This document shows positions 54,490 through 62,578 of a stretch of 64,000 nt of DNA, in pieces (the stretch's first letter is position 1; each line of letters begins with the position of its first letter). Both the position numbers and the translations under genes were made by a program. The notes beneath the pieces were generated by a model. The model did not search any database and was not told where the DNA came from. It worked only from the letters and a program-made list of their open reading frames with translations. Source of the DNA: Pseudomonadales bacterium (GTDB lineage: Bacteria; Pseudomonadota; Gammaproteobacteria; Pseudomonadales; UBA5518). The stretch lies in the NCBI GenBank assembly GCA_024234165.1, contig JACKOP010000003.1, forward strand, positions 124,001-188,000, given 5' to 3'.

Positions 54490-54511
54490 GCGTTGCGCCC
54501 GGCGCGCCTGC

Positions 54512-55132
54512 TCAGTCGTGCGTGGTGGTCGTGAACCAGGCGTCGAGGCGAGCACGTGCCTCGTCGATCCCGCTGCCGTCGAGCGCTGAAAACAGTTGCA
54601 CCGTGGTCGCCGGCACGGTGGCCAGCTCCCGGCTCACCGCAAGCAGGGCGGACTTCGCGGCACCGCGCGCGAGCTTGTCGGACTTGGTCAGCAGCACATG
54701 CAGAGGGATCGCGAGCGCAGCCGCCCAGCGGATCAGTTGGCGGTCCTGCTCCTTCAGCGGGTGACGCACGTCCATCAGCAGCACGATGCCGGCCAGCGAC
54801 TGGCGCTCGCGCAGATAGCCCTCGACCAGCCGCCCCCAGGCGCGGCGCAGTTCCTCCGGGATGCGGGCGAACCCGTAGCCCGGCAGGTCGACCAGCCGCC
54901 GCTGCTCGTCGAGTGCAAAGAAATTGATCTGCTGCGTCCTGCCCGGCGTCTTGCTGGTGCGTGCGAGCTTTGTCTGCGCACAGATCGTGTTGATCGCGCT
55001 CGACTTGCCCGCATTCGAGCGGCCGGCGAACGCGACTTCGGCGCCATGATCCGTGGGGCATTGCGCCAGGCGCGCGGCGCTCAGCATGAAGGTGGCGCGC
55101 CGGTAATCGGGTGCGTTCAAGGGTACCGGCAA
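54512..55132 (-). CDS. engB: Ribosome biogenesis GTPase EngB (YsxC/YihA)
   Basis: 206-residue GTPase needed for 50S assembly. G1 GRSNAGKSSAIN, G2 PGRTQQINFF, G3 DLPGYGFA and G4 TKSDKL are seen. Length near E. coli YihA (210). Converges on polA with a 22-nt gap and is divergent from the cytochrome c genes; same neighbourhood in Pseudomonas. Confidence 0.97.
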   Translation of the reverse strand: MPVPLNAPDYRRATFMLSAARLAQCPTDHGAEVAFAGRSNAGKSSAINTICAQTKLARTSKTPGRTQQINFFALDEQRRLVDLPGYGFARIPEELRRAWGRLVEGYLRERQSLAGIVLLMDVRHPLKEQDRQLIRWAAALAIPLHVLLTKSDKLARGAAKSALLAVSRELATVPATTVQLFSALDGSGIDEARARLDAWFTTTTHD

Positions 55133-55149
55133 AAGGCTACTCCTGACGT

Positions 55150-55178
55150 TTCATGTTCGAAACCTGCTTTGCTATACT
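55150..55178 (+). promoter_or_regulatory. Candidate promoter of the cytochrome c5-c4 genes
   Basis: TATACT at 55173-55178 with a weak TTCATG 17 nt before it, 96 nt upstream of the c5 ATG in the gap after the divergent engB. Confidence 0.35.
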
Positions 55179-55273
55179 GCGCCGGCCTCACGTTCCGGCC
55201 AGTCTAGCACGCCCCTTGCGGGTGGCCGGTCCGAAGCAACGGTATCCACAAACCTGTATTGCAGGAGTCGATG

Positions 55274-55585
55274 ATGAACAAGTTCGCGGTTGCTGCTTTT
55301 GGCCTGGTCATGGCGTCTTCGTTTGCGTACGCAGACCGTAGCGTCGATGAGCTCTATCCCAAGACCTGCACGATGTGTCACGCACAGGGAATCGCCAATG
55401 CACCGAAGACCCACGATGCCGCTGCATGGCAGCCCCGCCTGCAATCTGTAGGTGGCACGGTCGATGGTCTGGTGGAGGTCGCGAAGAAGGGCCTGAACGC
55501 GATGCCGCCGAAGGGCATGTGCAACGACTGCACCGACGGTGAGTTCAAGGCGCTGATCGAGTTCATGATGAAGCCGGCGTCCTGA
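55274..55585 (+). CDS. Cytochrome c5-family periplasmic protein
   Basis: 103-residue monoheme cytochrome. Signal peptide ends AYA at 18-20; heme motif CTMCH at 32-36; axial methionine candidate in NAMPPKGMC; CNDC near the C-terminus forms the disulfide typical of cytochrome c5. It would carry electrons in the periplasm. ATG at 55274 has AGGAG 6 nt upstream; the preceding ATG at 55271 is possible. Paired with cytochrome c4 43 nt downstream. Confidence 0.88.
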   Translation: MNKFAVAAFGLVMASSFAYADRSVDELYPKTCTMCHAQGIANAPKTHDAAAWQPRLQSVGGTVDGLVEVAKKGLNAMPPKGMCNDCTDGEFKALIEFMMKPAS

Positions 55586-55628
55586 GGCGTGCCGTCGCAC
55601 CCCCGTTGACAACAAAGGATCCGAGATC

Positions 55629-56234
55629 GTGATCAAGAGAATCGCAATGGTGGTTGCTGCGTGCACGCTGGCGGGTCATGTACTTGCGGCGGGCGATGCG
55701 GAAGCGGGCAAGGCGAAGGCCGTCGCGTGTGGTGCCTGTCACGGTGCCGACGGCAACAGCCTGGTGCCGAACTTTCCGAAGCTCGGCGGGCAGCACGCCA
55801 GCTACCTGCTGAAGCAGATGCACGACATCAAGAGCAATGCGCGGCCGGTGCCGGAAATGATCGGCCAGCTCGACGCGATGAGCGATCAGGATATGGAAGA
55901 CATCGCGGCGTACTATGCGTCGCAGGCGTCGACGCGGGGTGCAGCGAAGGAAGCGTTGGTCGAGCTCGGTGAAAGTATCTATCGGGCAGGTGTACGCGAG
56001 AAGGGCATTGCGGCGTGTGCTGCCTGCCATTCTCCGACCGGAGCCGGTAATGGGCCGGCCAGGTATCCGATGCTCAGTGGCCAGCATGCGGACTACATCG
56101 CGACCGCGTTGCGCAAGTTCCGCAACGACGAGCGCACCAACGACGGCGACACACGCATCATGCGTGATGTCGCTGCCCGCCTCAGTGACAAGGAGCTCGA
56201 GGCGGTTTCCAGCTACGTGTCCGGGCTGCACTGA
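55629..56234 (+). CDS. Diheme cytochrome c4
   Basis: 201-residue periplasmic diheme protein. Signal peptide (MVVAACTLAGHVLA), two homologous heme domains with CGACH at 34-38 and CAACH at 130-134, and methionine ligands in ARPVPEMIGQ and TRIMRDV. Cytochromes c4 feed electrons to terminal oxidases, notably cbb3-type. Start is GTG at 55629 after an AAGGA box. Last gene before a strong hairpin. Confidence 0.92.
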   Translation: MIKRIAMVVAACTLAGHVLAAGDAEAGKAKAVACGACHGADGNSLVPNFPKLGGQHASYLLKQMHDIKSNARPVPEMIGQLDAMSDQDMEDIAAYYASQASTRGAAKEALVELGESIYRAGVREKGIAACAACHSPTGAGNGPARYPMLSGQHADYIATALRKFRNDERTNDGDTRIMRDVAARLSDKELEAVSSYVSGLH

Positions 56235-56247
56235 CACTGAAGTACCG

Positions 56248-56287
56248 TACCGCAAACGGGTAGGAATACCCGTTTGCGGTATTGTCG
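56248..56287. terminator. Strong hairpin after cytochrome c4
   Basis: A perfect 15-bp stem: TACCGCAAACGGGTA (56248-56262), loop GGAA, TACCCGTTTGCGGTA (56267-56281), followed by TTGTCG. The stem is very stable but the T-run is poor. It lies 13 nt after the c4 stop and should stop or slow transcription before dsbA. Confidence 0.6.
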
Positions 56288-56376
56288 TGGGCGCATTCTG
56301 AAACGATTCTTCGCCTGCAGTGCCCCATTTCGCAGGCGGGTACCGTTGCCGCCACACCGGAGAGGAGACAGGACGC

Positions 56377-57030
56377 ATGAAGCGTTTCTTTGCCGTTCTT
56401 GCCCTGCTGTTGTGCATTCCCGCCGCACTTGCCGTAGAAAACCCTGCGCCGCGCTACGTCGAGGGTACGCACTACGTGCGTCTGGCGCAGGCGATGCCGA
56501 CGGCCGATCCGCAGAAGATCGAAGTCGTCGAGGTGTTCTGGTATGGCTGCATCCATTGCTACCACCTCGAACCGCTGATCGAGACCTGGCGGAAGACGCT
56601 TGGTGCCGATGTCGACTTCCACCGCTCGCCGGCAATCTGGAACCAACTGATGGCCGTGCATGCGCAGGCTTTCTATGCGGCGCAAGCGCTCGGCGTGCTG
56701 GACCGCATGAGCGGTCCGCTGTTTGCCGCGTTGAACGCGGAGGGATCGGAGCGCAAGCGGCTTGGCAATGTCGATGAGCTTGCCCGCTTCTTTGCCGAAC
56801 ACGGTGTACCGGAAGAGCAGTTCCGCAAGACGTTCAACTCGTTCGGTGTCGAGAGTGCGGTGAAGCAGGCGGATGCGCGGGCACGCGGCTACGGCATCAC
56901 CGGCACGCCGGAGCTGATCGTCGCCGGCAAGTATCGCGTTTCGGGTCGCACCGCTGGAGCGCCGGCGGAGATGCTGAAGGTCGTCGATTTCCTCGTCGAA
57001 CAGGAGCGCGCTGCGCGCTCGGTTCGATAA
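56377..57030 (+). CDS. dsbA: Thiol:disulfide interchange protein DsbA-like
   Basis: 217-residue periplasmic oxidoreductase. Signal peptide FFAVLALLLCIPAALA, thioredoxin fold with VFWYGCIHCYHLEP (Cys58-Ile-His-Cys61), helical insertion, and the cis-proline segment GITGTPELIV. DsbA normally has CPHC; here the dipeptide is Ile-His. Context (after cytochromes c4/c5) equals the Pseudomonas dsbA locus, so I keep the name. ATG at 56377 has GGAG about 9 nt upstream. Confidence 0.88.
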   Translation: MKRFFAVLALLLCIPAALAVENPAPRYVEGTHYVRLAQAMPTADPQKIEVVEVFWYGCIHCYHLEPLIETWRKTLGADVDFHRSPAIWNQLMAVHAQAFYAAQALGVLDRMSGPLFAALNAEGSERKRLGNVDELARFFAEHGVPEEQFRKTFNSFGVESAVKQADARARGYGITGTPELIVAGKYRVSGRTAGAPAEMLKVVDFLVEQERAARSVR

Positions 57031-57156
57031 ATCGCCATATCGCGTCTATTCTTCTTGCCGTACGGAGCGGCGACCATGAGGTCGTCGCTGAACTTCGGCC
57101 CGCACGACACACAGCGGTGTCAGCGGTGGTGTCCTGCCGAGAGGCGGAAGGCGACG

Positions 57157-57345
57157 ATGGCAAAAGTCAAACTCACACGCGAAATGGTCGAGCGTATCGA
57201 GAAAGCTCTCGATGAACGCAAATTGGCGGCTGCCTCGGCAACCCCCGACGGCGGCGGTCGCCGGCGTAGCAGACGTGGTGGACGGCGTGCTTCGGATGAG
57301 GCAGGCGCAGCGAGCACGGTGGAGTCGGCTACTCCCGGAAGCTGA
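57157..57345 (+). CDS. Small protein with Arg/Gly-rich tail, unknown function
   Basis: 62 residues: a short amphipathic helix VKLTREMVERIEKALDER (4-21), an Ala linker, then GGGRRRSRRGGRR, and an acidic/Ser-Thr tail. A GGAAGG ribosome-binding site precedes the ATG. The basic RG patch might bind nucleic acid; no family is recognised. Its 3' end overlaps the convergent FAD oxidoreductase gene by 17 nt. Confidence 0.5.
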   Translation: MAKVKLTREMVERIEKALDERKLAAASATPDGGGRRRSRRGGRRASDEAGAASTVESATPGS

Positions 57346-58711
57346 AGATCTTTCCGGGATTCAGGATGTTGCGTGGATCCAGCGCATGCTTCAGCGTGCG
57401 CATCAGTTTGATTTCTGCCGCCGAGCGCGAGTAATGCAGAAAGTCCCGCTTGTCGGTGCCGATGCCGTGTTCGGCTGATACCGAACCGCCGATCGCGGCC
57501 AGTCCCGAGTAGACGATCTCCTCGACCTGGTGGCGCAGTTCCGGGTCCTCGCGCCCGATACGTACCGCGACGTGCAGGTTGTTGTCGCCGAGGTGACCGA
57601 AAATCACCCAACGCAATTCGCCGAGAAGCGAACGCAGGCGCTCCCCGGTGTGCTCCAGATACGCCTCCATTGCCGTCACCGGCAGGCTGATGTCGAATGC
57701 CGCCATCGGCAGCAGTTCGAACAGCCCGCCGATGTTGTCACGAATTGCCCAGAACGCTGCCCGCTCGCGCTCGTTGCGTGCCAGTACAGCGGCATCCACC
57801 AGGCCCTGTTCGCTGGCTCGTGCGAGCGTCGTGAGGAAGTGTGCTGCTTCCTTATCCGGTTCGCTGCCGGTCGATTCGATCAGCACATGGAACGCATACT
57901 CATCCCCGAGCGGGGGCGGGCCCAGGTGCGGTCCACGGCAGGCGATGCGGTAGAAGCTGTTCCACATCACCTCGAAGGCGCTCATCCGCCCGCCGAGCTC
58001 GCGCTCGATGAACGAAAGCAAAGCGATCACCTGCGCCAGCGAGTGGGTGGCCACCAACGCCGTGTTGCATGCCGGCATCTGTGGCCGCAGTCGCAATACG
58101 GCGCGTGTGATCACGCCCAGCGTGCCCTCGCTGCCGATGAACAGATGCTTCAGGTCATAGCCGGCATTGTTCTTCAGCACGCCGTTCAGCATCGGCAGCA
58201 CCGTGCCGTCGGCAAGCACCACCTCCAGGCCGAGCACCTGCTCGCGCATCATGCCGTAGCGGATCACCTGGTTGCCGCCCGCGTTGGTCGCGATGTTGCC
58301 ACCGATCGTTGCCGACCCTCGTGCTCCCAGATCGAGCGCCATCAGCAGGCCTTCGGCCTCGGCTGCCTCCTGCGCTGCCTGTAACGTTGCGCCCGCCTGA
58401 ACGCTCATCGTGCGGGCCTGTGCATCGACGCTTTCGATCTGTCGCATGCGCTCCAGCGACAACAGGATTTCGCCCGCCTCTGCCCGCGTGCCGCCGACCA
58501 CGCCGGTACGCCCGCCTTCGGTCACGACGGGTTGCCCTGCCGCGTGGCAGAGCGCCAGCACGCGAGCGACGGCGGCAGTCGACTCCGGCTTCAGCAGCGC
58601 ACGTGCCAGGCACGGTGGCATGCCGGGACCGTTGCGCTCGTGCAGCGCTTCACCGCTGAGTACGCCGCCTGGCCCCAGAGTCGTGCGCAGCGCTGCGATC
58701 AGATCGCTCAC
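57329..58711 (-). CDS. FAD-linked 2-hydroxyacid dehydrogenase/oxidase (GlcD/DLD type)
   Basis: 460-residue flavoprotein. PCMH FAD-binding domain with VTEGGRTGVVGGTRA and DLGARGSATIGGNIATNAGG; C-terminal FAD-oxidase domain with metal-ligand motifs FGHLGDNNLHVAV and SAEHGIGTDKRDFL, ending LDPRNILNPGKIF. Related enzymes oxidise D-lactate, glycolate or D-2-hydroxyglutarate and pass electrons to quinone or ETF. No Fe-S partner subunit is adjacent, so glycolate oxidase GlcDEF is unlikely. Spaced 12 nt after the ThDP gene: probable operon. Confidence 0.88.
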   Translation of the reverse strand: MSDLIAALRTTLGPGGVLSGEALHERNGPGMPPCLARALLKPESTAAVARVLALCHAAGQPVVTEGGRTGVVGGTRAEAGEILLSLERMRQIESVDAQARTMSVQAGATLQAAQEAAEAEGLLMALDLGARGSATIGGNIATNAGGNQVIRYGMMREQVLGLEVVLADGTVLPMLNGVLKNNAGYDLKHLFIGSEGTLGVITRAVLRLRPQMPACNTALVATHSLAQVIALLSFIERELGGRMSAFEVMWNSFYRIACRGPHLGPPPLGDEYAFHVLIESTGSEPDKEAAHFLTTLARASEQGLVDAAVLARNERERAAFWAIRDNIGGLFELLPMAAFDISLPVTAMEAYLEHTGERLRSLLGELRWVIFGHLGDNNLHVAVRIGREDPELRHQVEEIVYSGLAAIGGSVSAEHGIGTDKRDFLHYSRSAAEIKLMRTLKHALDPRNILNPGKIFSFRE

Positions 58712-58723
58712 GGCAGGCGCTCT

Positions 58724-60289
58724 TCAAGCGGGATTGAATGCAGGCATCAGAACTTCGATCAGCCGCGGGCCGCGTGTTCCGATCGCTTCGGCGAATTGCG
58801 CAGCGAAGCTGGCAGCATCGTGTGCGCGCGTCGCTGCGACACCCATCGACTGCGCCAGCGCCACGAAATCGATATCCGGCTTGCCGATATGCAGCATCGA
58901 GCGCGCATTGGCGCCCATGCCGGAAGCGCCGACGCGCAGGAATTCGAGCTGCAGGATCGCGTAATCACGATTTGCAAACAGCACGACCGTCACGTCGAGC
59001 CGTTCGCGCGCCAGCGTCCACAGCGCCTGGATCGTGTACATGGCGCTGCCATCACCTTCCAGACAGATGACCTTGCGATCGGGTGCTGCGATCGCGGCCC
59101 CGACGGCTGCCGGGATACCCCAGCCAATCGCTCCGCCCGTCTGCGAGATCCACTGGTGTGCACGTGCGGTGCGCGTGCGCGCGAACACTTCCATACCGCA
59201 GGTGACGCCTTCATCGACCAGGATGGCGTGCTCGGGTAACAGCGCGGCGATCACGTCGGCGACCACCGACGTGTCCAGCGGCCCGGATTGCGGCAGTGCG
59301 GGCAACGCGAGCTCGCAGCGTGGCGGCTCGACGCGAACCGTACGCAAGGCCGACGCCAGCCGTTCGAGCGCATCGATCCGATCCTGGTGCGGTTCCGCGA
59401 GTACCAGTACCTCGCAGTCCTCGGGCGCGACCCGGCCCGGAACACCGGGGTACGCGAAGAACGACGCCGGCTCGCGTGTGGCGACCAGGATCAGCTTGCG
59501 CACGCTCTTCAGTTGCTCGATCACCATCTCGGCGAGGTAGGTGATGCGCTCGCACTGCGGCTGTCCCGCCCCCCACGGCAGTCGGGTCGCAAAGGTTTCG
59601 ACCGCGATCCTTGCCCCGGTCGTGGCGGCGATGGTCGCCGCAAGTTCGAGCTCGGCATCGTGAACGTGGCCGCCGATGACGATCATTGCCGGCTCGCCGC
59701 AGCGCAGTGCGCCGGCGCAGGCCTCGACCGCGTCGTCGTAGGCGTAGCGTGCCGGCGCTGCAGTAGCCGGTGCAGCAGGGCCGCTGCTGCATTCGCCCCA
59801 CGATACGTCCGCAGGCAGGATCAGCGTTGCGACGCGCCCCGGCGCCTCGTTTGCGGCGGCGACCGCGTTCGCTGCATCCTGCGGCAGCTCGTCGCTGGAC
59901 GCCGAGGAATGAACCCAGCGCGACACCGGAGCGGCGACGCCGGCGATGTCGGATGTGAGCGGGGTGTCGTACTGCAGGTGGTAGGTCGCGTGGTCCCCGA
60001 CGATATTCACGATCGCCACTTCGGCACGGTAGGCGTTGTGCAGGTTTGCAAAGCCGTTGCCGAGCCCGGCACCCAGGTGCAGCAGCGTGGCAGCGGGCTT
60101 GCCGGCGATGCGCGCGTAGCCGTCGGCAGCGCCGGTCACCACCCCCTCGAACAGCCCCAGCACACAGCGCATCCCGGGAACACGGTCCAGTGCGGCGACG
60201 AAGTGCATCTCGGAGGTGCCGGGGTTCGCGAAGCAGACCTCGACGCCGGCGTCGAGCAGTGTGCGCACCAGCGCCTCGGCTCCGTTCAT
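58724..60289 (-). CDS. Thiamine-diphosphate enzyme, acetolactate synthase large-subunit-like
   Basis: 521-residue ThDP-dependent enzyme. N-terminal FANPGTSEMHFVAALD holds the catalytic Glu that activates ThDP; GDGSAMYTIQALWTLARERL with VVLFANRDY is the ThDP/Mg motif. The middle domain is short. The sequence belongs to the group annotated as acetolactate synthase large subunit or benzoylformate-decarboxylase-like; no small regulatory subunit is nearby, so branched-chain synthesis is not indicated. It may make or cleave a 2-oxoacid linked to the downstream hydroxyacid dehydrogenase. The ATG at 60289 starts family sequence. Confidence 0.82.
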   Translation of the reverse strand: MNGAEALVRTLLDAGVEVCFANPGTSEMHFVAALDRVPGMRCVLGLFEGVVTGAADGYARIAGKPAATLLHLGAGLGNGFANLHNAYRAEVAIVNIVGDHATYHLQYDTPLTSDIAGVAAPVSRWVHSSASSDELPQDAANAVAAANEAPGRVATLILPADVSWGECSSGPAAPATAAPARYAYDDAVEACAGALRCGEPAMIVIGGHVHDAELELAATIAATTGARIAVETFATRLPWGAGQPQCERITYLAEMVIEQLKSVRKLILVATREPASFFAYPGVPGRVAPEDCEVLVLAEPHQDRIDALERLASALRTVRVEPPRCELALPALPQSGPLDTSVVADVIAALLPEHAILVDEGVTCGMEVFARTRTARAHQWISQTGGAIGWGIPAAVGAAIAAPDRKVICLEGDGSAMYTIQALWTLARERLDVTVVLFANRDYAILQLEFLRVGASGMGANARSMLHIGKPDIDFVALAQSMGVAATRAHDAASFAAQFAEAIGTRGPRLIEVLMPAFNPA

Positions 60290-60365
60290 GGCCTTGCTCT
60301 CCACTGACTGAGGGTGGCGGCAGGATAGCGCACTACCCCGCTGCGGCGCAGCCGTCAGCGGCGCG

Positions 60366-61265
60366 CTACGCATATCGATGATCGGAGGCCTTTGTGACAG
60401 CCTCCGAAGACGAGCGCAGATGCATCAGCCCTTCCTGCGCCGTGGCCGCGACCAGCCGTCCATCACGCGCAAATATCGATCCGAGGTTGAAACCACGCCC
60501 GCCACCGCTGCGTGGGCTGCGCAGTTCGTAGAACATCCAGTCGTCGGCCCGGAAGTCACCGTAGAACCACAGTGCGTGATCGATGCTGGCAGTCTCGACG
60601 TGCGGGTGATCGAAACCCATGCCGTGCGGCAACAGCGAGATCGCCATCAGGAAGCTGTCCGACATGTACGCGAGTACCTGCGCGTGCAACGCCGGATCGT
60701 CGCCGAGCGTACCGTCGGCGCGCATCCATACGCCGGTGTGGGGGGAGTGGCCTTCCATTGGGCCGTTCCAGCGCGGAATCAGCGGTCGGTAGTCGATCGG
60801 ATTCCAGCTCCGCACCGGCTGCTGGGCGGCAAGCTCCCGCGACGCAACCGAAGTGAAATCATAGTGGCGCTGCAGTGACTCCGGAGGCGGAACCCCCTGC
60901 ATCATCGGTGCCTGATGCTCCAGGCCGCTCTCGGGTCGCTGGTACGAGAGCGACGCATTGAAGATCGCCTTGCCCTGCTGGCGTGCCACCACCAGTCGCG
61001 TGCTGAAACGTCGCCCCTCGCGGATCGGATCGACCGCGTAGATGATCGGCCGCGACGGGTCGCCCGGGCGCAGGAAGTACGCGTGCAGCGAATGGACCCG
61101 GAGTCCCGCCGCAACGCTGCGATCGGCGCAACTCAGCGCCTGTGCGAGGACCTGCCCCCCGTATACGCGGGGGTTGCGACTTTGCGGGGTCGTGCCGCGA
61201 AAAAGATGGGTATCCAGTTGCTCGAGATCGAGCGCACCGAGCAACCGGTCCAGATCCTCGCTCAT
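60366..61265 (-). CDS. tesB: Acyl-CoA thioesterase II (TesB)
   Basis: 299-residue double-hotdog thioesterase hydrolysing acyl-CoAs. VYGGQVLAQALSCADRSV, VHSLHAYFLRPGDPSRPIIY, catalytic Asp in ASIDHALWFYGDFRADDW and the C-terminal ATAQEGLMHLR (catalytic Gln) are present. A 3'-terminal palindrome in the last codons (TCGGAGGC/GCCTCCGA at 60382-60407) could act as a terminator-like structure. Divergent from the acyl-CoA dehydrogenase genes. Confidence 0.93.
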   Translation of the reverse strand: MSEDLDRLLGALDLEQLDTHLFRGTTPQSRNPRVYGGQVLAQALSCADRSVAAGLRVHSLHAYFLRPGDPSRPIIYAVDPIREGRRFSTRLVVARQQGKAIFNASLSYQRPESGLEHQAPMMQGVPPPESLQRHYDFTSVASRELAAQQPVRSWNPIDYRPLIPRWNGPMEGHSPHTGVWMRADGTLGDDPALHAQVLAYMSDSFLMAISLLPHGMGFDHPHVETASIDHALWFYGDFRADDWMFYELRSPRSGGGRGFNLGSIFARDGRLVAATAQEGLMHLRSSSEAVTKASDHRYA

Positions 61266-61381
61266 ATCATCCGTCCTTGCTCACGATGCCCCGACAACAG
61301 CAGCTTCCGGCAATGGTATCACCACGGGTAATGGTGATAAGTTTGGGCGTCCCCGGCCACCTGACTGGAGAAGGCTTCGAC

Positions 61382-62578
61382 GTGAACGATCCCGACCCTT
61401 TCCGTAGCGAAGTGCGTGCCTGGCTGGAGCTGAACTGTCCGCAGTCGATGCGCGGGATGCCCCGCCAGGGGCAGTCGTCCGAGGAAACGGTGTGTTGGGG
61501 TGGGCGGCGCTGGGTGTTTGCCAGTGAGGACCAGCGCATATGGCTCGAACGTATGGCGGAGCGAGGCTGGACCGCTCCCGAGTGGCCGCGCGAATACGCT
61601 GGCGGCGGGCTCGATCACGCGCAGGCGAAAGTGCTGCGCGAGGAGCTTGCCCGTGTCCACGCCCGCCCGCCGCTTGCCAGCTTTGGCCTTTCGATGCTCG
61701 GACCGGCGTTGTTGCGTTTCGGCAGTGACGAGCAGAAGAGGCGTTTCCTGCCCCCGATCGTGCGTGGCGAGATCCGCTGGTGCCAGGGCTACAGCGAGCC
61801 TGGCGCGGGGTCGGACCTCGCGAGCCTGCAGACGCGTGCCGAAGACCGCGGCGACCATTACCGGGTAAACGGCCAGAAAATCTGGACTTCGTACGCCGAC
61901 CAGGCCGACTGGATCTTCTGCCTGGTTCGCACCGATCCGCTGGCCGCAAAGCACGAAGGCATCGGTTTCCTGCTGTTCGACATGGAGTCGCCGGGGGTCA
62001 GTACCCGGCCGATCACGCTGATCAGCGGCAGCTCTCCTTTCTGCGAGACCTTCTTCGACGACGTTCGTGTGCCGAAGCACCAGCTTGTCGGCGAGGTGAA
62101 CAAGGGTTGGGATATCGCCAAGTACCTGCTGACGCATGAGCGCGAGATGATCAGCGGACTGTTCGGCGCAGGTGGCGCCGGGCAGGCCAGCGTGGCCGAG
62201 ATCGCGTGCGAGCGCATCGGGCTGAGCCACGGCCGGCTCGCTGATCCTGGTCTTCGCCACGACCTTGCACGACTGGCGATCGACTCCGAGGCGTTTGCCT
62301 CCACGCTGGAGCGTGTGGTCGATGAAGCGAAGGCAGGGTTTGGTACCGGCGCCGCTTCGTCGCTGCTGAAGTACCAGGGCACCGAGCTGAACAGGCAGCG
62401 TCATGAACTGTTGATGGCCGTCGGCGGAGCCGAAGCACTCGGCTGGGAGGGGCAACGCTTCAGCGAAGGCGCGCTCGCGCGCGGCTGGCTGCGCAGCAAG
62501 GGCTCATCGATCGAGGGCGGTACTTCGGAGATCCAGTTGAACATCATTGCCAAGCGGCTTCTGGGGTTGCCGGCATGA
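61382..62578 (+). CDS. Acyl-CoA dehydrogenase, catalytic-type subunit
   Basis: 398-residue flavoprotein. Middle-domain QGYSEPGAGSDLASLQTRA and KIWTSYADQADW; C-terminal SSIEGGTSEIQLNIIAKRLL, whose Glu is placed like the catalytic base of this family. Start GTG at 61382 with AAGG 7 nt upstream; ATG at 61331 is possible. Long-gene ACADs of this type act on bulky or steroid/terpenoid acyl-CoAs. ATGA overlap with the next ACAD suggests a paired complex. Confidence 0.88.
   Translation: MNDPDPFRSEVRAWLELNCPQSMRGMPRQGQSSEETVCWGGRRWVFASEDQRIWLERMAERGWTAPEWPREYAGGGLDHAQAKVLREELARVHARPPLASFGLSMLGPALLRFGSDEQKRRFLPPIVRGEIRWCQGYSEPGAGSDLASLQTRAEDRGDHYRVNGQKIWTSYADQADWIFCLVRTDPLAAKHEGIGFLLFDMESPGVSTRPITLISGSSPFCETFFDDVRVPKHQLVGEVNKGWDIAKYLLTHEREMISGLFGAGGAGQASVAEIACERIGLSHGRLADPGLRHDLARLAIDSEAFASTLERVVDEAKAGFGTGAASSLLKYQGTELNRQRHELLMAVGGAEALGWEGQRFSEGALARGWLRSKGSSIEGGTSEIQLNIIAKRLLGLPA

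Noticed and set aside
50809..54555. 1248-codon open frame on the minus strand opposite znuA and polA
   Set aside because: It mirrors polA in a GC-rich sequence with strong third-position bias; it has no domain or ribosome-binding site, while the plus strand has every Pol I motif.
60382..60407. Palindrome at the tesB end as a third copy of the TGTCGCAAAA element
   Set aside because: The loop is TTTGTGACA-like but arms differ and it lies in coding sequence; similarity is too weak to include it in the family.
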